Source: Siniperca chuatsi
Taxonomy: Eukaryota; Chordata; Actinopteri; Centrarchiformes; Sinipercidae
Direction: 5' to 3'
Assembly: GCF_020085105.1 (NCBI RefSeq)
Contig: NC_058046.1
Coordinates: 11,259,675-11,323,674, forward strand
Length of the DNA stretch: 64,000 bases
Part shown: positions 1-14,546 of the stretch, piece by piece
Layout of the letters: each line of letters starts with the position of its first letter
Numbering within the stretch: the first letter of the stretch is position 1
Notes under the pieces: model-generated
What the model saw: the letters and a program-made list of their open reading frames with translations, nothing else
Told to the model about the DNA's origin: nothing
Database searches by the model: none
Position numbers and translations under genes: made by a program

Positions 1-3000
1 TTACACAGGGATGAATGGGCGGTGGAACAAGTTGAACCTTATGGAAGCTGGGATTTCCCCTATAGGGCCCTGTCTGATTTCTGTGCAGCAGATTCTACGT
101 CAGTTGTTTGTAAAGTGGCGTTAAGTAATCTGTGGTATCTATTGACCTCTATTGGCAACCAAAGAGCTGTGACAACATCAGCATCAGTCTGGCACAGCTG
201 ACACTGTGGCATAAATAATAAAACCACATTTTCAGCAGAGCTTGTTTGCTAATTAGAGCAAAGATCCATCAGCAGAAGTGGATGTATATCACATTTGACG
301 GTAGTGTCATTATAATGCTGTTTTGTCATTTGACATTTTTTTGGCTTGTGAATCAAATCTCTTGATCGTATCTCCATTCTCCATGGCTGCATCAGCAATG
401 TATTACTCATTTTTGCCAGTGGGACAGTAAAACTCTCACTTGTTGACAAATCATTTCAGTTGACAATCTTCTGTATTGATATGATTGAAGTCCTAGGTGT
501 GACCGTCCAAAGTCTCCCAAGCATCATTCATCACAGCTATTGTTGTTACAGACCTGCCCCCTCACAGCTGATTTAAACTGCCAGTTCTTGTTGGCTTTCT
601 GTGTAAGAGCAGAACATGCTTCGAATATTGATCTTTTTAAAAGCGACATATGAAGATGTGTCTGTTACTGAGAGTGCCTGCGATGGTTTGAGAACAGTGA
701 TTATTATCCAGCTTTTTTTTCTCTGTGTTTCAAAACAACAAGCCAGAGTGAGAAATGCTACTCGTACTGTATCCCATCTATAGGATACAATTACTTCTCC
801 ACAATTCAGTGCTGTATTAACATCCAGTTCAATAACACACTAATTAATTGAAGTAATAATTGCTCTGTATTTCCCCAGTCCAATCTATAACTCATGACAT
901 TTATGAATAAGGGTTTGACTATAAAATACCTTTGGCATTGTGCTTCTGAGAGAAAGAAGTGAGCTTCAAATCATCATGATTGTAGTGATTACTGTGGCTA
1001 GAAATAGTGAACTAATTCATCAGCGGCTAACTGATGAGAATTTCTTTTTGTTGACTTCAGTGTCCTGATTGCTCTCGAAATAATACCATTAATCACTGTT
1101 GGGTATCTATTGAATAATTCTATTTTGGTACAATTTGCATGATTTCCATTTTAATATTTTATGCAATATCTAAATGTTTCTTATTAAAACACATTGCTGT
1201 AATATTCATGCACTCTGTCCTTAATACAGTCATCTCTATAATGCTATGATAATTTGTGTAGTCATGTGCAAAGAGTGTTGTCATAGGAAATTGCTTTGCC
1301 TGGTTAGAATAGAGAGACTTTTTAACATTTTAAACAGATTTTATTTATTTATTTATTTTATTCCATGCATGGAAAAAAAACACATGCATACCAGGACAGC
1401 ATGTTAGCTGGAATTACGAAGCAACAGTGGGTTTTTTATTTGGTCATTTGAAATGTGTGTGTCTGAAATTTCTGTGGCACTAACCTCTAAAGAACAACTA
1501 TGGAGCTGATATTACAGTAACTTTTTAACATGCTATCGTCTGTACGTGACACCTATAATGTGCATTTGAATTGCAAAACCAGCATACAAATAAATAAAAC
1601 ATGCTCATGTATTAAATGCATATATTAGTAGCTGCACTGATCTGTATATTTATAGCAGTTATGAAGTTCCTGTCAGTCGTTTCTTATATAATCAAATCCT
1701 CTCTGCTAATTTGTGTGGTGAGTCATTAAAACACTCATTAAACATCTTGATGAGGATTGACCCATGCAACTGCCGGAGCATATATCACACGTATACACTC
1801 CGGATATTGAACTTTGCAACAGCAGTGTTTCAACTGCAACACATAACAAATGAGACCACATGTTCTTCTAAAAGCCTGGTCTATTTATCTTGACTCATGA
1901 CCATATCCAAGACTACAAAAGCTTTTTTTTTTATCTGATGTGTCTGGCCAGGGAAAATATTAGCTTTGATGTGGATGTGAATCTACAGCCTTATGTAAAT
2001 GACAAGAAATATATGGAGCAGTAAAACTCTTTGAATAGTAGATTGCCTAAAATATGCCTATAATATATATTTTTCTTGAATAACAACTAAGTGTAAATGT
2101 ATAAATTCATGCACTGTTATGAAAAAGGTTGTTTTTCTCTTTGCTGTCTCTCATTAAGAGTTTTTTTGTGACTGTATGTTATCTTTAGACATGATTATTT
2201 ATTTTGTTAATGGTATGAGGACTTTTGAGTACCCCCTAACATTTTGAGCAAGATTTTGCAAACTATGTTGCTTGTGTCACCCATTCTCAAAACCTGCACT
2301 ATTTCTTCTAACTATTCATCTGAACAATGGAGAAAGACTGCACAGAATGGATGGTCCTGCCCACCTAATCTTTATTGAACTGTGTGTTATTCGGCATCTG
2401 TGTGTGGAGTATAGCAAGGGCTTCTCTGGATGGAGTTCACAGTTCAGCAAAATCACAAATGAAAGGCATCGAGTATTTCTGTCCAATTTCTTTCTCTTTA
2501 TCCCACCAGACTTGTGTCAAAACTCTTTTTTCTTTCCAGTTCAAATGGGCAGCTCAATTCAGAGCGAGCAGTCCGCCCACACCATCCATTCATCCGGATA
2601 GATGGATTGGGTGTGTGTGAGAGAGAGAGAGAGATGTTTTAGACCTTCAGATTATTATGCGAGGTCATTCTGTGATGTCTTTTGGCCCGTCCTTGCTTCT
2701 TAACAGGCTAGTTTATGGTTTGCAGTTTGATTTAAAGTTAAAGTCAGGATTAGGCTGGGGTTCATAATAAATTAAAGCTGTTATAATCAATACTTTTATA
2801 TTAACAATGGATCAAATGTAAAAGGTCACTCATAATGACAAACCCACAGAGGAATTGTCACCCGACTGAGCTTTACAGCAGCTTTACGGAGCGTTTTGCG
2901 GTCTTTCAGCTCAATGTTTGGATTATATGGCCCACAATTTTATTGTTTTGGTTCAGTCTCGCCACACTTATCAACCTGTATGATCCCGCATCAGGCTGCT

Positions 3001-6000
3001 TTTTTTCAGTGAAAAACAACAAGGAAGTGCTCCGACTGTTATTTAGTCTTTTAACTTCCTGTCTACACCGGAAGTGGGGTTTCATGTTGTGTTGACATCT
3101 GCCGCTTGTGATAACCTTGCGCCTACATTTTAGCAAGTATCTGACCAGTTTTATAATATAATGTACAGCGTGAAGGACTGACAGAGCTGGAAAAAAATGA
3201 AAGACTTTCTTTGACAGCAGCCTAACAAACACCGAGAGCTATTTACATAGCAGTGCTGATTAGATCAGTTCTTCCACACCAGAATCAACAAGTCATCTTA
3301 GTGTTATAATAGTCATGGTGACTGATATATGGGTATATGTGTTTATAACAATATGATATCATAACAGAAGTTGTCTGAGAGGCCGTTCAAAACATGTGTT
3401 CATAATATTTCTTCATTCAAAACACAGAGTGCACAGTGGAGACTCAGGTTTGGTACACAGCCCAGTTTTCCATGACATGGGCTTATTATTGTGTAACAAG
3501 TTAATTATTCCAAATTATATTATCAATAAAATACATATTATATTACATAGTTGAGTGAAAAGATGTGTTTTAATGTCATGCTGATAAATCCAATTCCAGA
3601 CCAACAAAGTAAAAAGTCTTTTATACTTTGAAAAGCAAATAAGATACCTTCCCAAAATGTTGAACTATTCCTTTAATGGTTCGGTTACATTTTAGGTAAG
3701 AGCGAGGAAAAGCAGCAATTGCTGTGTGAGTGTCTTGTGTTTGCAACAGTGTCATGTTTCTATTACTGCCCAGCATTGACCATAACTGTCTGACAACAAC
3801 AAAGTCAAGTTTACTGATTTGTAGCTGTGACAGACAACAAAGACAAACAGCATCAAAAGAATGCAAATTCTACTCCACAAACTATTGTTAGTGTTTTGAT
3901 GAAAATTGCCGTTACTCTATGAATCATTATGTTGCTTTCATGCATGGCCAAGCAAGTATGCGAATCCATTCAACTGGACTTCAGTTCTGCAGAAATAATT
4001 TCCTTTCTAAATGAATGTGGTTTTTTTATTGACTACAAGAGACAATAAACAACCAGTCTTTTTCCATAACACAGTCGGTGAACCAGGCTGTTATACCAAG
4101 AATATTTCTCTTAATTTATATATTTTTTTAAAGAGAGAAGTCAGCATTAAATTACATCATTATATCATAATTCCCCAATGTGTGTGGGAAATATGAGCTA
4201 TCTCAGAAGCAGAGAGGGGGAGAGAGATCTGAAGTTCTTTTTCAGAGAACACAGTTTCTATCCCAATCCTGCGAGCGAAGCTTAGGGGACCCTACTCTCC
4301 ATGGACTCTCTCTGTGTGCCAGACTTCACTGGGTTTAGCACAAGAAGCACAACTTATTGGATTATGGGGTCCACCGTCTATGCTCATATTGCTGGAGGGC
4401 GTGTGTGTATGTGTGGGGGTATATGTGGGTGGGCAGCTTGTGAACCGAGGGAGGGATGGAGTAGTAAATACACGATAAATTCCCATTTACTTTCCTATTT
4501 TATATGCAGAATTTCTCATAGAGCCCTGCCTTTTCATGTTCAGAGGTTAGAAGTTTAAGCAGGCCCGAGGAGCTGCCTACTGTAAATGAAGCAGGACCAT
4601 CAAGGCTTTTCTTGTTTCACGTGGATTTAACTGCACCTGTCTAATTTCAGCTCTCAGGAAGTGTCTGCACGGACAGGATAAGGTTTTTGGCACACATTCT
4701 TAGATGGACTCTCTGCTGATGATATAATGCTCCATAATTGTCCATGTGGAGATAGAGATTCAAAGTGGAAGTGATTTACTGGAACAAAAACGCTCTCTAT
4801 TTGTGTCCATGGTGCCTATTCGATGTAGTAACCCTGCTCACCCTTCACAGATTTCAGCATAGTGTGGGATGTTGTATTTTCAGGCTGAAGTTAATCTGTC
4901 TCTCTCTTTTTCTCTTTTGCCCTCATCCACTTGTATGTCCTCTTTCACTGCTGTAGATGTAAAAATAAAATCATGATAATACTGTCTCTAGCTGCACTAG
5001 TTTCAATATTGTTAATACTAGAGAATGAAAGCATAGTAGGCAGCCAATGGGATTTGGCCCTGCTGTGTCCAGCATCATTCAAGCATGCTTTAATGGTAGA
5101 TGTGCCCTTTCCTTAGTGAGTTACTCACTGAGATAAAGAATCACAGAGGCTGGGAGGAATCCTTGCATTTGCCTCTTTATTATTTATTCTGCAGCATGGA
5201 AGGCATGCAGGGCAGGAGCAGCTGAAAATGCACTGTGCTTGGTCAGAGGAAGCAATCAAACCAGTTTCACGGTATAACAAGACAACAGATAGAACTGGAT
5301 GATGACCGACAACGCTTGTAACGATGCTACCTCTGAACTCATTATTGCATGGTGTAACTGACACCAGCCAGGCTGCAGAGTATATGTTTATGATGGGAAG
5401 GACATTGGTGAATAACAACTGATTGTTGTAAAGGGATGAAAAAAGATCAATTGCACTGTCAGAGTGGACATTTAATTGCAGAGATTCAGGGGGTCATGAA
5501 TATAGTGTGTGGCCCAGAATCTGCTGGCTGTATTCCACTCACGTAGCTCTTTGAGGGGCTGAGTGACTGCCTCCCTCTGCCAGAAGCGCCATGCTTGTCC
5601 CAGTGGTGTTCCACCTTAAAAAGATGAATATATGTGCCCAACTGGCTCCCTGACATTGACACACCGTGACTCACGCTGCCGTGCTATTTCAGTATGGCTG
5701 CTGGCAAGCCCAGCCTTTCTTGCCTCTCCCCTCCCTGCTTTGGTCATTTGTTTGTCTCCCCTGCTAGGCTGTTTACTTGTAATTTGGACATCTGTCAAGG
5801 TGGTTTGTTTGCTACCCTGTGGTGTGGTTAGTCTACCTTTGCCAAATCTGGGAAGATAGATGGGGTTATAGCAAGTCTTGGCTTTAAAGACCAGGCCGGA
5901 GTTTGGCTACTTCTCATCTACCAAGTTTAGTATAATTAAGATAACATTGGGTGACAAAAAGGGTGCTGTGTCACAGCGGTCACAAACGTATTCATCATGC

Positions 6001-7100
6001 TTGTTCACACACTCTCTCTCCTGCAGTCTTAATGGTGGTCTTGTGCAGCGTCCCAGTACCGTCTGTTTGGTCCCGCCTTGTCCTGTCACGCAGTCTGTTC
6101 AGCCTCCTCCTACAACAGGGGGTGGAGGGAGTGGGACAATTAACCACCTGCTGGTAAAACAGCCATACTGCATAGCCTCACAAACACCCAGACATTTGGA
6201 GGCTCACTCAAAATGCCCCACCCCCACCCCTTCATCCAACTGCATTGAAAATGTCTTTCTTTTAATTTTTGGATCATCAGCCACAGTGAGATTTAGCATA
6301 TTAACACAGATGATAAAGATCACAATGACCACTCATCTGGAGCTGTTGACCTCCAAATCAAAACTCTCCATTTTGGTAAATCATTTCGCTGATAAGACAC
6401 TGTGACACTGTGGGCTGGTTCAAATAGCTGATTACTGTGATAAGCTTAATCATCTGTTAAAGGCTTTATTTACAGCCTGAGCACTGCAGATGTTGCACTG
6501 CAGTTTGCAGAGCTGTCACTATCTATCTTGGCACTGAGGTACAAATCAACATACTTCTTATTGTTCGCCGTCTGTCTGTTAGCAACAACAATGAGTGTGT
6601 TTTCATAGGTGTGTCAGGAAGGTGTGTCGGGGAAGGGCTGGGGGAAATGCAGCAAATATTTGTTGGCCCATTCAAATTTAAAGGAGTTACATTGCTGTTC
6701 AAATACCCTAAAGAAGAAGTCCGTTCAAAAAAATTCATTATTTTGAGAAATCTATTTAATTACATCCAAACTACATTACAGCATACAGAAACCCTACTAT
6801 ATCGGAAGTTATACAGGACCTTCTGATATGCATTATTATGGAATGGCAGATGGTAGATATGTTGACCAGCATAAAAAGCAGCGCAGCAACATAGTTGTTG
6901 AACTACTGAACATAGGCAGGTAATCATTAACCTCTGTCATCAGCTACTGTACATCAGCCTGTGATTAGAAAACAAATACTGACAGTATGACTAACACAAC
7001 TCTTTTTCTGAATTATGATTCATATTATTTTATGTTAAACACATTAACACATTTACAACCTATAACAATGAGTTTCCAAGAATAAAACCTATTTGAAGGA
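1..7100. other. Intergenic region, no gene recognised
   Basis: I read both strands and found no open frame that resembles a known protein or shows exon-like boundaries. The open frames are short and lie in AT-rich sequence. Visible simple sequence includes a TTTA-type run near 1345-1362 and a short GA run near 2621-2633. Regulatory elements could be present, but single-sequence reading cannot show them. Confidence 0.6.
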
Positions 7101-7606
7101 GGCTTGAAATGTTCCCAACTCTAGGAGTGGTCAACAGATGTACTATGGACAGAGAGGGTGTGGCTATAGTTACTGCTGCTGAGTTTCACCTGAGAACAAG
7201 CTTCACCAGTACTGAAACACTGCCGGGCCTCAAAGGACATACTTTTACTTTGGATTATTCTTTCACTTTAAGGTATGTCAGAGCTATTTTATTTTTCTCC
7301 ATTTGATTTTCTTGGTAGTGTGTACTTGAATGAAACTGTTTGTCTCGCCTTTGCTTGTCTTACATTGATATTCACAGTCATTCTAGACCTCACTTGCTCT
7401 AAAAAAAAGAGGGAAGATATTAAGAGCAGTACAAGGTGCATGTTAGATTTAAGATAAACACCTGTGTTAGAGAGGTGGATGACAACCATACGGTAGACAT
7501 CTTTTCATTTCCATGAAATTAAATTAGAAACAAAATACAAGCATTCAAAGAATGAAATTACATTCTCTGAATAATTTCTTCCCTTCATGTTGCTCTCAGG
7601 GTTTTA

Positions 7607-10600
7607 ATGGAGCCTGTATTCACAAGTGTGAGGATAAAAGTGGCTGTGCTGTTTCTGATAACATTTCAGCTGAGGACAGGTGAGTCTGATTTTTTTTTTC
7701 TTTTTCTCAGGAGTGTGTTTTAGGTTTCGCGGCCAAAGCAAATACAACATTTAATATGTCTTTAAATGCCCCTTTATGTCCGCTGATGGCCCTTTGTACA
7801 AGAAGGCTTAAATATTTAGATCATAGAGAGTAGAGAATATGATCATTAACAGAACAGTTGGGGTTTTTTGGGTTGTACCAGTCTGATCTGTTATTCACAC
7901 AGTAGATTGGCCAGTCTGATGATCTGACAGTAATACACTGGGTAAATTGCATTGCAGAAAATCAATGAACCATGTAAATATAATGTGGGTGGCTGGCAGG
8001 TACCCTACATTCAACATTCATAGATCTTTTCTCATACATACTCCTGTTGCTAAGGGTCAAACTGGTGTGTGCATTTTTAAAGGGAGACCCTGAGAGACTT
8101 TATCATCCCCAGTGGAGGTCTTGGGCCTCCATCCAAGCTGTCTATTTTAGATGATGAACAACACAAAAAAGAAGTAAAATCAAATCAATGCATGCAGCAG
8201 AGTGAAAGTAAACAGTGTACATATAAAACACATGCACAAGTTTTATCACGTCACACAAAAACCTCCCAGCCTATTGTCTGGGCCAAAAAAGAGGTGCACA
8301 GGATTTGAATAGTTGCAGCTCTTTGTGTGATTGCGCTCACTGGCAAGTTAGCTTAGCTGCATTCTCCACATGGAAAACACATCATCCTTAGATCACAGTA
8401 TTTCGCCCAAGGGGGCTTTTGCAGCTTAAACATTTGACTGACTAATTTGAGCTTTTTTCAGACTCCCTTCATCTGCCGTTTACACGCTTTCATAAATACC
8501 CCTGACATACTTTGTTTTGTTGCAGTGGCACTGACGTGCTTTCAGAGTGCTTTAGTGGATTTAATGATGAGTGGTGTCAAAAGAGAGGCTGATCTGATTC
8601 ATCAGCGTGGTCCATTAAGCTATTTAGTGAAGGTTAAACATCTAAATGTGGAAATGGTGAAAAGAAGTTTGCTCCAGATGTCTGAGAAGTCGAAGGACAA
8701 CATTACCAAGACAAATAACTTAGATCTGTTGAAATGTGTTGCCACGTAATAATAATCAGCGCTGGGTTCTTTCTATAAACGTCAAGCTATTGGCAATAAT
8801 TAAAATCCATGGCCATAAACAGTGAGTCAGCTGGGTGTGTGTCAACCCAGAAACAGCTTTTAACTGGCACTTGTCAAGAACATTTTTCATGTTTGCTCAT
8901 CTATTCAGTTTTCATCATCATTTTCTAATATATTTCTGACAACTAATGAACCTCGAGAGTTTTAAATTAACATGTAACTAATTTTGACAAAAACTACCTC
9001 TTTTACTTCTATTCCAGCTCCAAACTCTCAAATCCTCCTTAGTTTGACTTAAGAGGCCAATTAGTCTCAGATCAGTACCAATCCACTCTGAGAATTGTTT
9101 ACGAGCACAGGCCCAGAGCTTGAATGCCATTAAGTGGAAAAAATATTAATGCATTTGAGAGAGAAATTTTTTTCTGTTTGTCTTTTGGCCTGGGTAGATG
9201 ATTATGAAAACTGGAGAGGGGAAGAAGTGTATATTATGAATTAGACAAATCTGACTAGAATTTTTCTGACCCATCAGATGTGACAGAGGCGATGCAGGTG
9301 ACATCCACGGGGCCACAGACCATTCAAAAGGCCCAAGGGGAGACAGTCAACCTGGGATGCACCTACACCCCCGGCCCCCAAGACACAGGAGACCTGGACA
9401 TTGAGTGGTCCAACGTCAGCCCGGACATGACGCAGAAAGACCAACTGGTAGGTGTACGTTTGAGGACAGAGAGGGATGTCGTTAGGAAACCTGTCACGGA
9501 CAAATGCAAGATTCGGGGTTAACTTTTATCTTTGGGCTCTGTCAGTGGAAGAACCTGCTTTGAAGAAGTGTCATCACTCAACGCAAGCTTTGCATCTCAG
9601 ATCTTGTCATACACAGGGGGTCAAATGCACCAATACGGCGACCCCAGCCTCTCCAAAAGGCTCAACTTCATAGGGAACCCCAAGCAGGGAGACGCTACCA
9701 TCTCTGTCTCTGATGTGAGGCCCTCAGACACAGCCACCTACCAGTGTAAAGTCAAGATGGCGCCGGGTGTCGACATGCGAAAAGTCACTCTGGTGGTTAT
9801 GGGTGAGGAGGAATTCTGTTTTACCTGTTTTACCTGTTTATTTTATCAGCCGTCTCCTTCTTTTAAATGTTGCACTCACTCACAGGGAATGTAGAGGCTC
9901 TTTCCACTTTCTGTCCCTGTCTCACTCAGTCATCACACCTTTCACTTTAGCCACACCTCACATTGTTCTCCTCTTTCACACCTTTAACCCTCCCATGATA
10001 AACTAAAGCTTTGAAGCATTTCTCTAAAAACCATGTGTTGTGCCATGTGTTTTATTTATTTTCTTTCACTAGTTCCCCCATCGGTGCCAAAGTGTTGGGT
10101 TGAAGGCGGCGAGGAGAAAGGTAGCCCAGTCTCCCTCCGCTGCAAATCCTCTCAGGGATCCACTCCTCTCAGTTACGTGTGGAGCAGAGAGAGTGGGGGT
10201 GCAATACCATCCACTGCAAAACAAAGTGAGAGGGACCTTGACAGACAAAAAGACTTTTCTCTAACACATTCATGATGCTGTATTTGTATAATATACTTAC
10301 TTATATACATATATATATACTTATATACATATATATATGTATATAGACTGTATATAGACTGAATGTTGTCTTCTTTCATTAAGACCCACAGACTGGGGAG
10401 CTTTTGATAATGAACCATACAGACAGCAACGTTGGAAGTTACGTGTGTGAGGCAAAAAACGCTGTCGGCAAAGCACAGTGTAGATATGCACTGAATGCAT
10501 ACAACCGTAAGTCTATGATAGCATCGTCTGATTTTACTCTTAACTTTACTTAACACTCTTACATCCTAAAGGAACCTTTTTCTATTTTTAAATATTTGCT

Positions 10601-11201
10601 GTAGTCGGAAATGCAAGTCGTAAAATCACATGTAAGCCTCTTGTTAAAGCTGAAATTTATGACTGCAAAGAAAGAGAGCTGCACTTGCTTGATCTTAAAG
10701 CACCACGTCTTCTCTTCCAGCTACCAACAAAGTGGGTGTCATAGTTGGGGCAGTGATAGGTGCCCTCTTGCTGCTGCTCCTCCTCCTGCTTCTCATCTGG
10801 CTCCTGATCTGCTGCTGCCATAAGCGCCGCTATGAGAAAGAGGTCGCAAATGAAATAAGGTGTTGTATGAGAGCTGGAAACAATTTCCAAACATCCATGA
10901 AATAATTTAAAATCTGAGGATCATCTGATTGAGACCTGTGTGTCTTTCTTTCTTCAGGGAGGACACCCAGGCCCCAGAGAGCAGACCCACCAGCAGAAAC
11001 TCCAGTTTCCGCTCAGTGTTGGGGTACCGCACCCACCCCGGGGTGCAGTACAGCTCTGTGAGGAACCACCTGCCCACTGTCAGTGAATCAGGCCACAGTG
11101 CTGTCCACACAAGCGGGAGTAACGGCACATCACAGCCAACCACTGCAGGGGGAAATCCTCCTCCCCTCAGATACGATCATCGATATGGATATCCTGTGTA
11201 A
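7607..11201 (+). CDS. vsig8: V-set and immunoglobulin domain-containing protein 8 (VSIG8), complete
   Basis: This is a type I membrane protein of the CTX/CAR-like adhesion group, acting at the cell surface. Coding exons are 7607-7679, 9278-9447, 9601-9802, 10073-10225, 10384-10506, 10721-10859 and 10958-11201. All have GT-AG boundaries and the phases close to 367 aa. Residues 1-25 form a signal peptide. Exons 2-3 encode a V-set domain (cysteine in NLGCTY, then DTATYQC). Exons 4-5 encode a C2-type domain (SLRCKS and SYVCEA) with the extra cysteine pair typical of the group (PKCW and KAQCRY). A leucine-rich membrane span follows at about 245-270, then CCC and a basic stop-transfer. The tail segment EIREDTQAP, with a later LGY, matches the human VSIG8 layout. 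A 5' noncoding exon ending near 7272 (AAG then gtatgt) and joining at 7600 is possible but inferred. Teleosts may carry two copies (a/b); I cannot tell which this is. Confidence 0.9.
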
Positions 11202-11655
11202 CTACAATCCAGAGTCCCAGTCTTTTTTATTTTTAGTATGAAACTAAGCCTTCTGAAGAAAATACTTTTTACGTTAAAACATCTTGTAAAGAATATGCTA
11301 TGTAAAGTATGTATATGACAAATGGTGCAATACAATATATTTAATTGGAGAATGATGGGAGTGCTGGTATACGACTACTGGGGACTCGTAAAATCTTACA
11401 TCAGCCCTGGGACAAACATAAATGTACAACTGGCAGTTTTTCATAATGCACTGTGGCACATTATTACTATTGTAAACAACACAAATAGGTTCTCATAATC
11501 CAAGTCATTATTACACTGATTTGCTAAATCTGTATTTAAAATGTATATATCAAAAAACTTTTATTTTTATTGGTTCTTTTTTTCTATGACGCATATGTAG
11601 CTCAATCAAGTGACTTTTTTTAAAACGTGTACAATAAAACACTTTTGAGCTGACA
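11202..11655 (+). other. vsig8: vsig8 3' untranslated region with polyadenylation signal
   Basis: AT-rich sequence follows the TAA stop at 11199-11201. A canonical AATAAA lies at 11633-11638, so the transcript probably ends within about 20-30 bases after it. The exact cleavage site cannot be read from sequence. Confidence 0.55.
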
Positions 11656-13594
11656 AATCAATGAGGAGAGAGTACTATCTAAATCCCAGCCACTGAGCAT
11701 TCAGATTGTTCAGATCGTTGTGCCATGGCTCCATCTTTTATTGCCTGATGATGATCTGCACTGACGAAACAATAGAATCACATTAGAAACACATCTCCCA
11801 CTCCCAGGATGCAACTACTGTTATGCTCTGAAAAAGATAAAACTTAATTGAATGAGTTGTATTTTGGCATCATAATGACATTGGACGTTTTGTTTTGACA
11901 TGCAAAATTAGGTATGATTATATAAAACCAGTCAAATTATCTATATGGTGGCAGGTTCAAATACAAGTTAATTAGAGGTTCATTATGTTTAGGAGCTTGG
12001 AGAGTGCATTAACTAGGTGTTAAGTTCTGATCTTAGAGCATAGACATGGTCAGGCAAACAATCTGTCTGTTTTCATAGCCCGCTGATGTGAGTCTGGCTA
12101 TTTAGAGGGCTGTATAATATCATATAAATTCAAACTTTGAGCTGCTTATGAGTCAGAATATTGGGAGACATTTAAGTCAATTTTGCCCCTGATCCTCTTA
12201 TGTGCATTTGCCCCCAGGAAAAATGTTTCATTTGTAGAGCTGCAGAAGTGCTGCGAAATTGCCTTGTTTGTGTTGTGTGTTTCTCCATTTTTTGCAAAGC
12301 AGCCAGTAAACCAGTTATTAGTCTAACAGCTACTAGTTGAGGCTCTAACCTGCAGCTGCCACTCTGAGAGTCCAGAGTCAGCACTATGCCCACGGCCCCT
12401 GGCTCTCGTCTTTATTGGCCTGATCCCATCTTCAAAAGGTGTATGTTGAATTAATAAGGGCTGCAAGAAGTGGTGAGGGTCGGTGGGCCCTTGGTAATAA
12501 ATTCTGCCAAGGGCCTCCTTAAGGACAGGTGCTGCCGTGCACTAATCTGTGAAGGCTGGGCTATAACAGTGTTACTGTTTCAAATCATCAGAAATAAAAT
12601 GCATCAAAATTAGACTTTGAATTTCAGACGCACTTCCCTCACTTTTAAATGAGCTTTTCTTGAAAATGTCACCAGCAGCACTTTAGTTTGCATTTGCCCC
12701 GCACAGCAAACACACACGCACACACATGTACTCACAAAACATGTTAACTATTTACCTCTGCAGTGTTTGACTTACTTACTTGTTTGCTTCACATGAAGAC
12801 ACATTGAAAATGGTCAACTTTTGTGTGCACATGCCTGTCTGTATCTTTTTGTTTGCTTAATTCAAATTAGTAAAGAAATGCACATCCATCAGAAGGACCA
12901 GTTCTCTGTGTACGAAAGCCTTTTTGTGTGCAAACACGAGTCTGTCCTTTGATCCACGCATGAACTGGGGAAATAGATACAATAATTAATTACAAATAAT
13001 TTTCTGGCAACCTCACTTGGAAACCACATAATCTCCTCTGTTAATAATACGTTTCTCAGAGGGTAGAACTTCTAACAGGATTGGCATAGTAATTATTTCA
13101 AAAGAAGCAAAGGCGCCCACTGCAGAGTGTTCTTTCACATCTAGATTCAAAGAGCTTTTGCCTGAAAAAGAGCTTTTTTTTATGCCACTGTGCAAATGCA
13201 GAATCTGTCCTTGAAATCTGGCTTTGGATTGTTTTGGATTGTTTGGTATAAAATTAACTATTCATTACAATAATAAATAAAAAAGTTAAGGTGCTATTCA
13301 TGAAGAAAAATATGGGTGAGGCCATATTAATTACTTATGTAATTAGTTTCCTGTTTGTTAGTTATATGTAAAATAAGCAAACAAAAACTCTAAATAGAAT
13401 ATTAACTAAAATATAATTTAAGTCAACATCTTGTTAAAAGTCTGTCTACAAAGTTATAGTGTCCTCCACAGCACAAACTACAGTGATAAGGTGTTGCATT
13501 AGCAAGGCTCCTGAAGGTGATTCAAAGGTGATTTGCTTTTCTTATCAGGTAAATAGGTGTGTATCTTGTGTGTGTGTGTGTGTGTGTGTGTGTG

Positions 13595-13629
<35 letters not shown>

Positions 13630-14410
13630 ATGTGGTTTGGTGTTTGTAAATATGTGGCCAAGCTGCAGGAATAACTATTTGCATGTGGAGTCCAGTTGAG
13701 TGTGGTCTACGGATTGGCTGAGCTGTCATGCTGCACTGAGCGACACACAGTAAAGTCACCTGGATATTCATAATGAGCACATATCCTGCACACCCTGTGT
13801 CAATGCAAATACACCGTCACCACTACCTGTGGTCATAACTGATGCAAATCATACCCAATGCTTATATATAAACCCAGTCAAGGCACACTTAAATCCAAGG
13901 ACTTCACCTTGCTGTGTGCATCCTGCAGACAGCTTCGAGCTAGGATTAATGCTTGAATAAACAAAACAAAACAAAACAAAGGATTCTTCAACTGCAGCCA
14001 AAGGTATTGAGTCAGAAAACGTATTGTGTCGACAGCAGGCAAAGAGAATGTCAGCGGAAACCTTGAGTAGGATTCAGAGTGATGAAAACCCTCATCCAAC
14101 CCATGGGAGCTTCGTTTGAGGTAAAACTGGAGGATGTGTCTCACCCTAATTGCTCTAACCTTCTTACCTCAGCTACACTTTACTTCCTTTTGCATATGAC
14201 CACCTAAATTGTAGATTTCACATATATTTTTAACCAAAATAGAAGATGTTTAATTGAGCCCATTTGGATATGTTTTATGTATTTCAAAAGCTAAATGTGT
14301 GAATCTTTTCCCCAGGCCCCACTGACAAACTGTGACTGATTCCATTGTGTGGCAGAAATGAAGAATTGTCTGGTTTGGAGTGTGTGTGCATAATTTTTTG
14401 CCTTCTTCTT
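11656..14410. other. Intergenic region between vsig8 and the T2R-like gene
   Basis: No gene is recognised. The stretch is AT-rich and contains a long TG microsatellite at 13567-13626. There is a short A-rich (AAAAC) run near 13961-13980. Confidence 0.5.
13567..13626. repeat. (TG)n microsatellite, interrupted
   Basis: About 30 TG dinucleotides with one CA interruption near 13595. Such tracts are typical of teleost DNA and produce spurious Cys/Val and His/Thr open frames on the two strands. Confidence 0.95.
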
Positions 14411-14546
14411 CATCTCTTTGAGCACAGCTAAAACAAAACACTTCAGAGCCCCACATAGACTGCCAAGTGCTACAGAGAGGTATAAAGATCAAGTTATTCT
14501 CATAAAGGTTTACTCTGCAGATGTGTTCGGGGTAAAGATCGTCATT

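Noticed and set aside
5878..6405. 175-codon open frame on the plus strand
   Set aside because: No similarity to any family I know, low-complexity composition, no splice-like context, and overlapping frames on both strands. Probably chance.
8447..8749. 100-codon open frame in vsig8 intron 1
   Set aside because: It does not join in phase to vsig8 exons and has no recognisable domain.
13459..13674. Cys/Val-rich open frame
   Set aside because: Produced by translation of the TG microsatellite.
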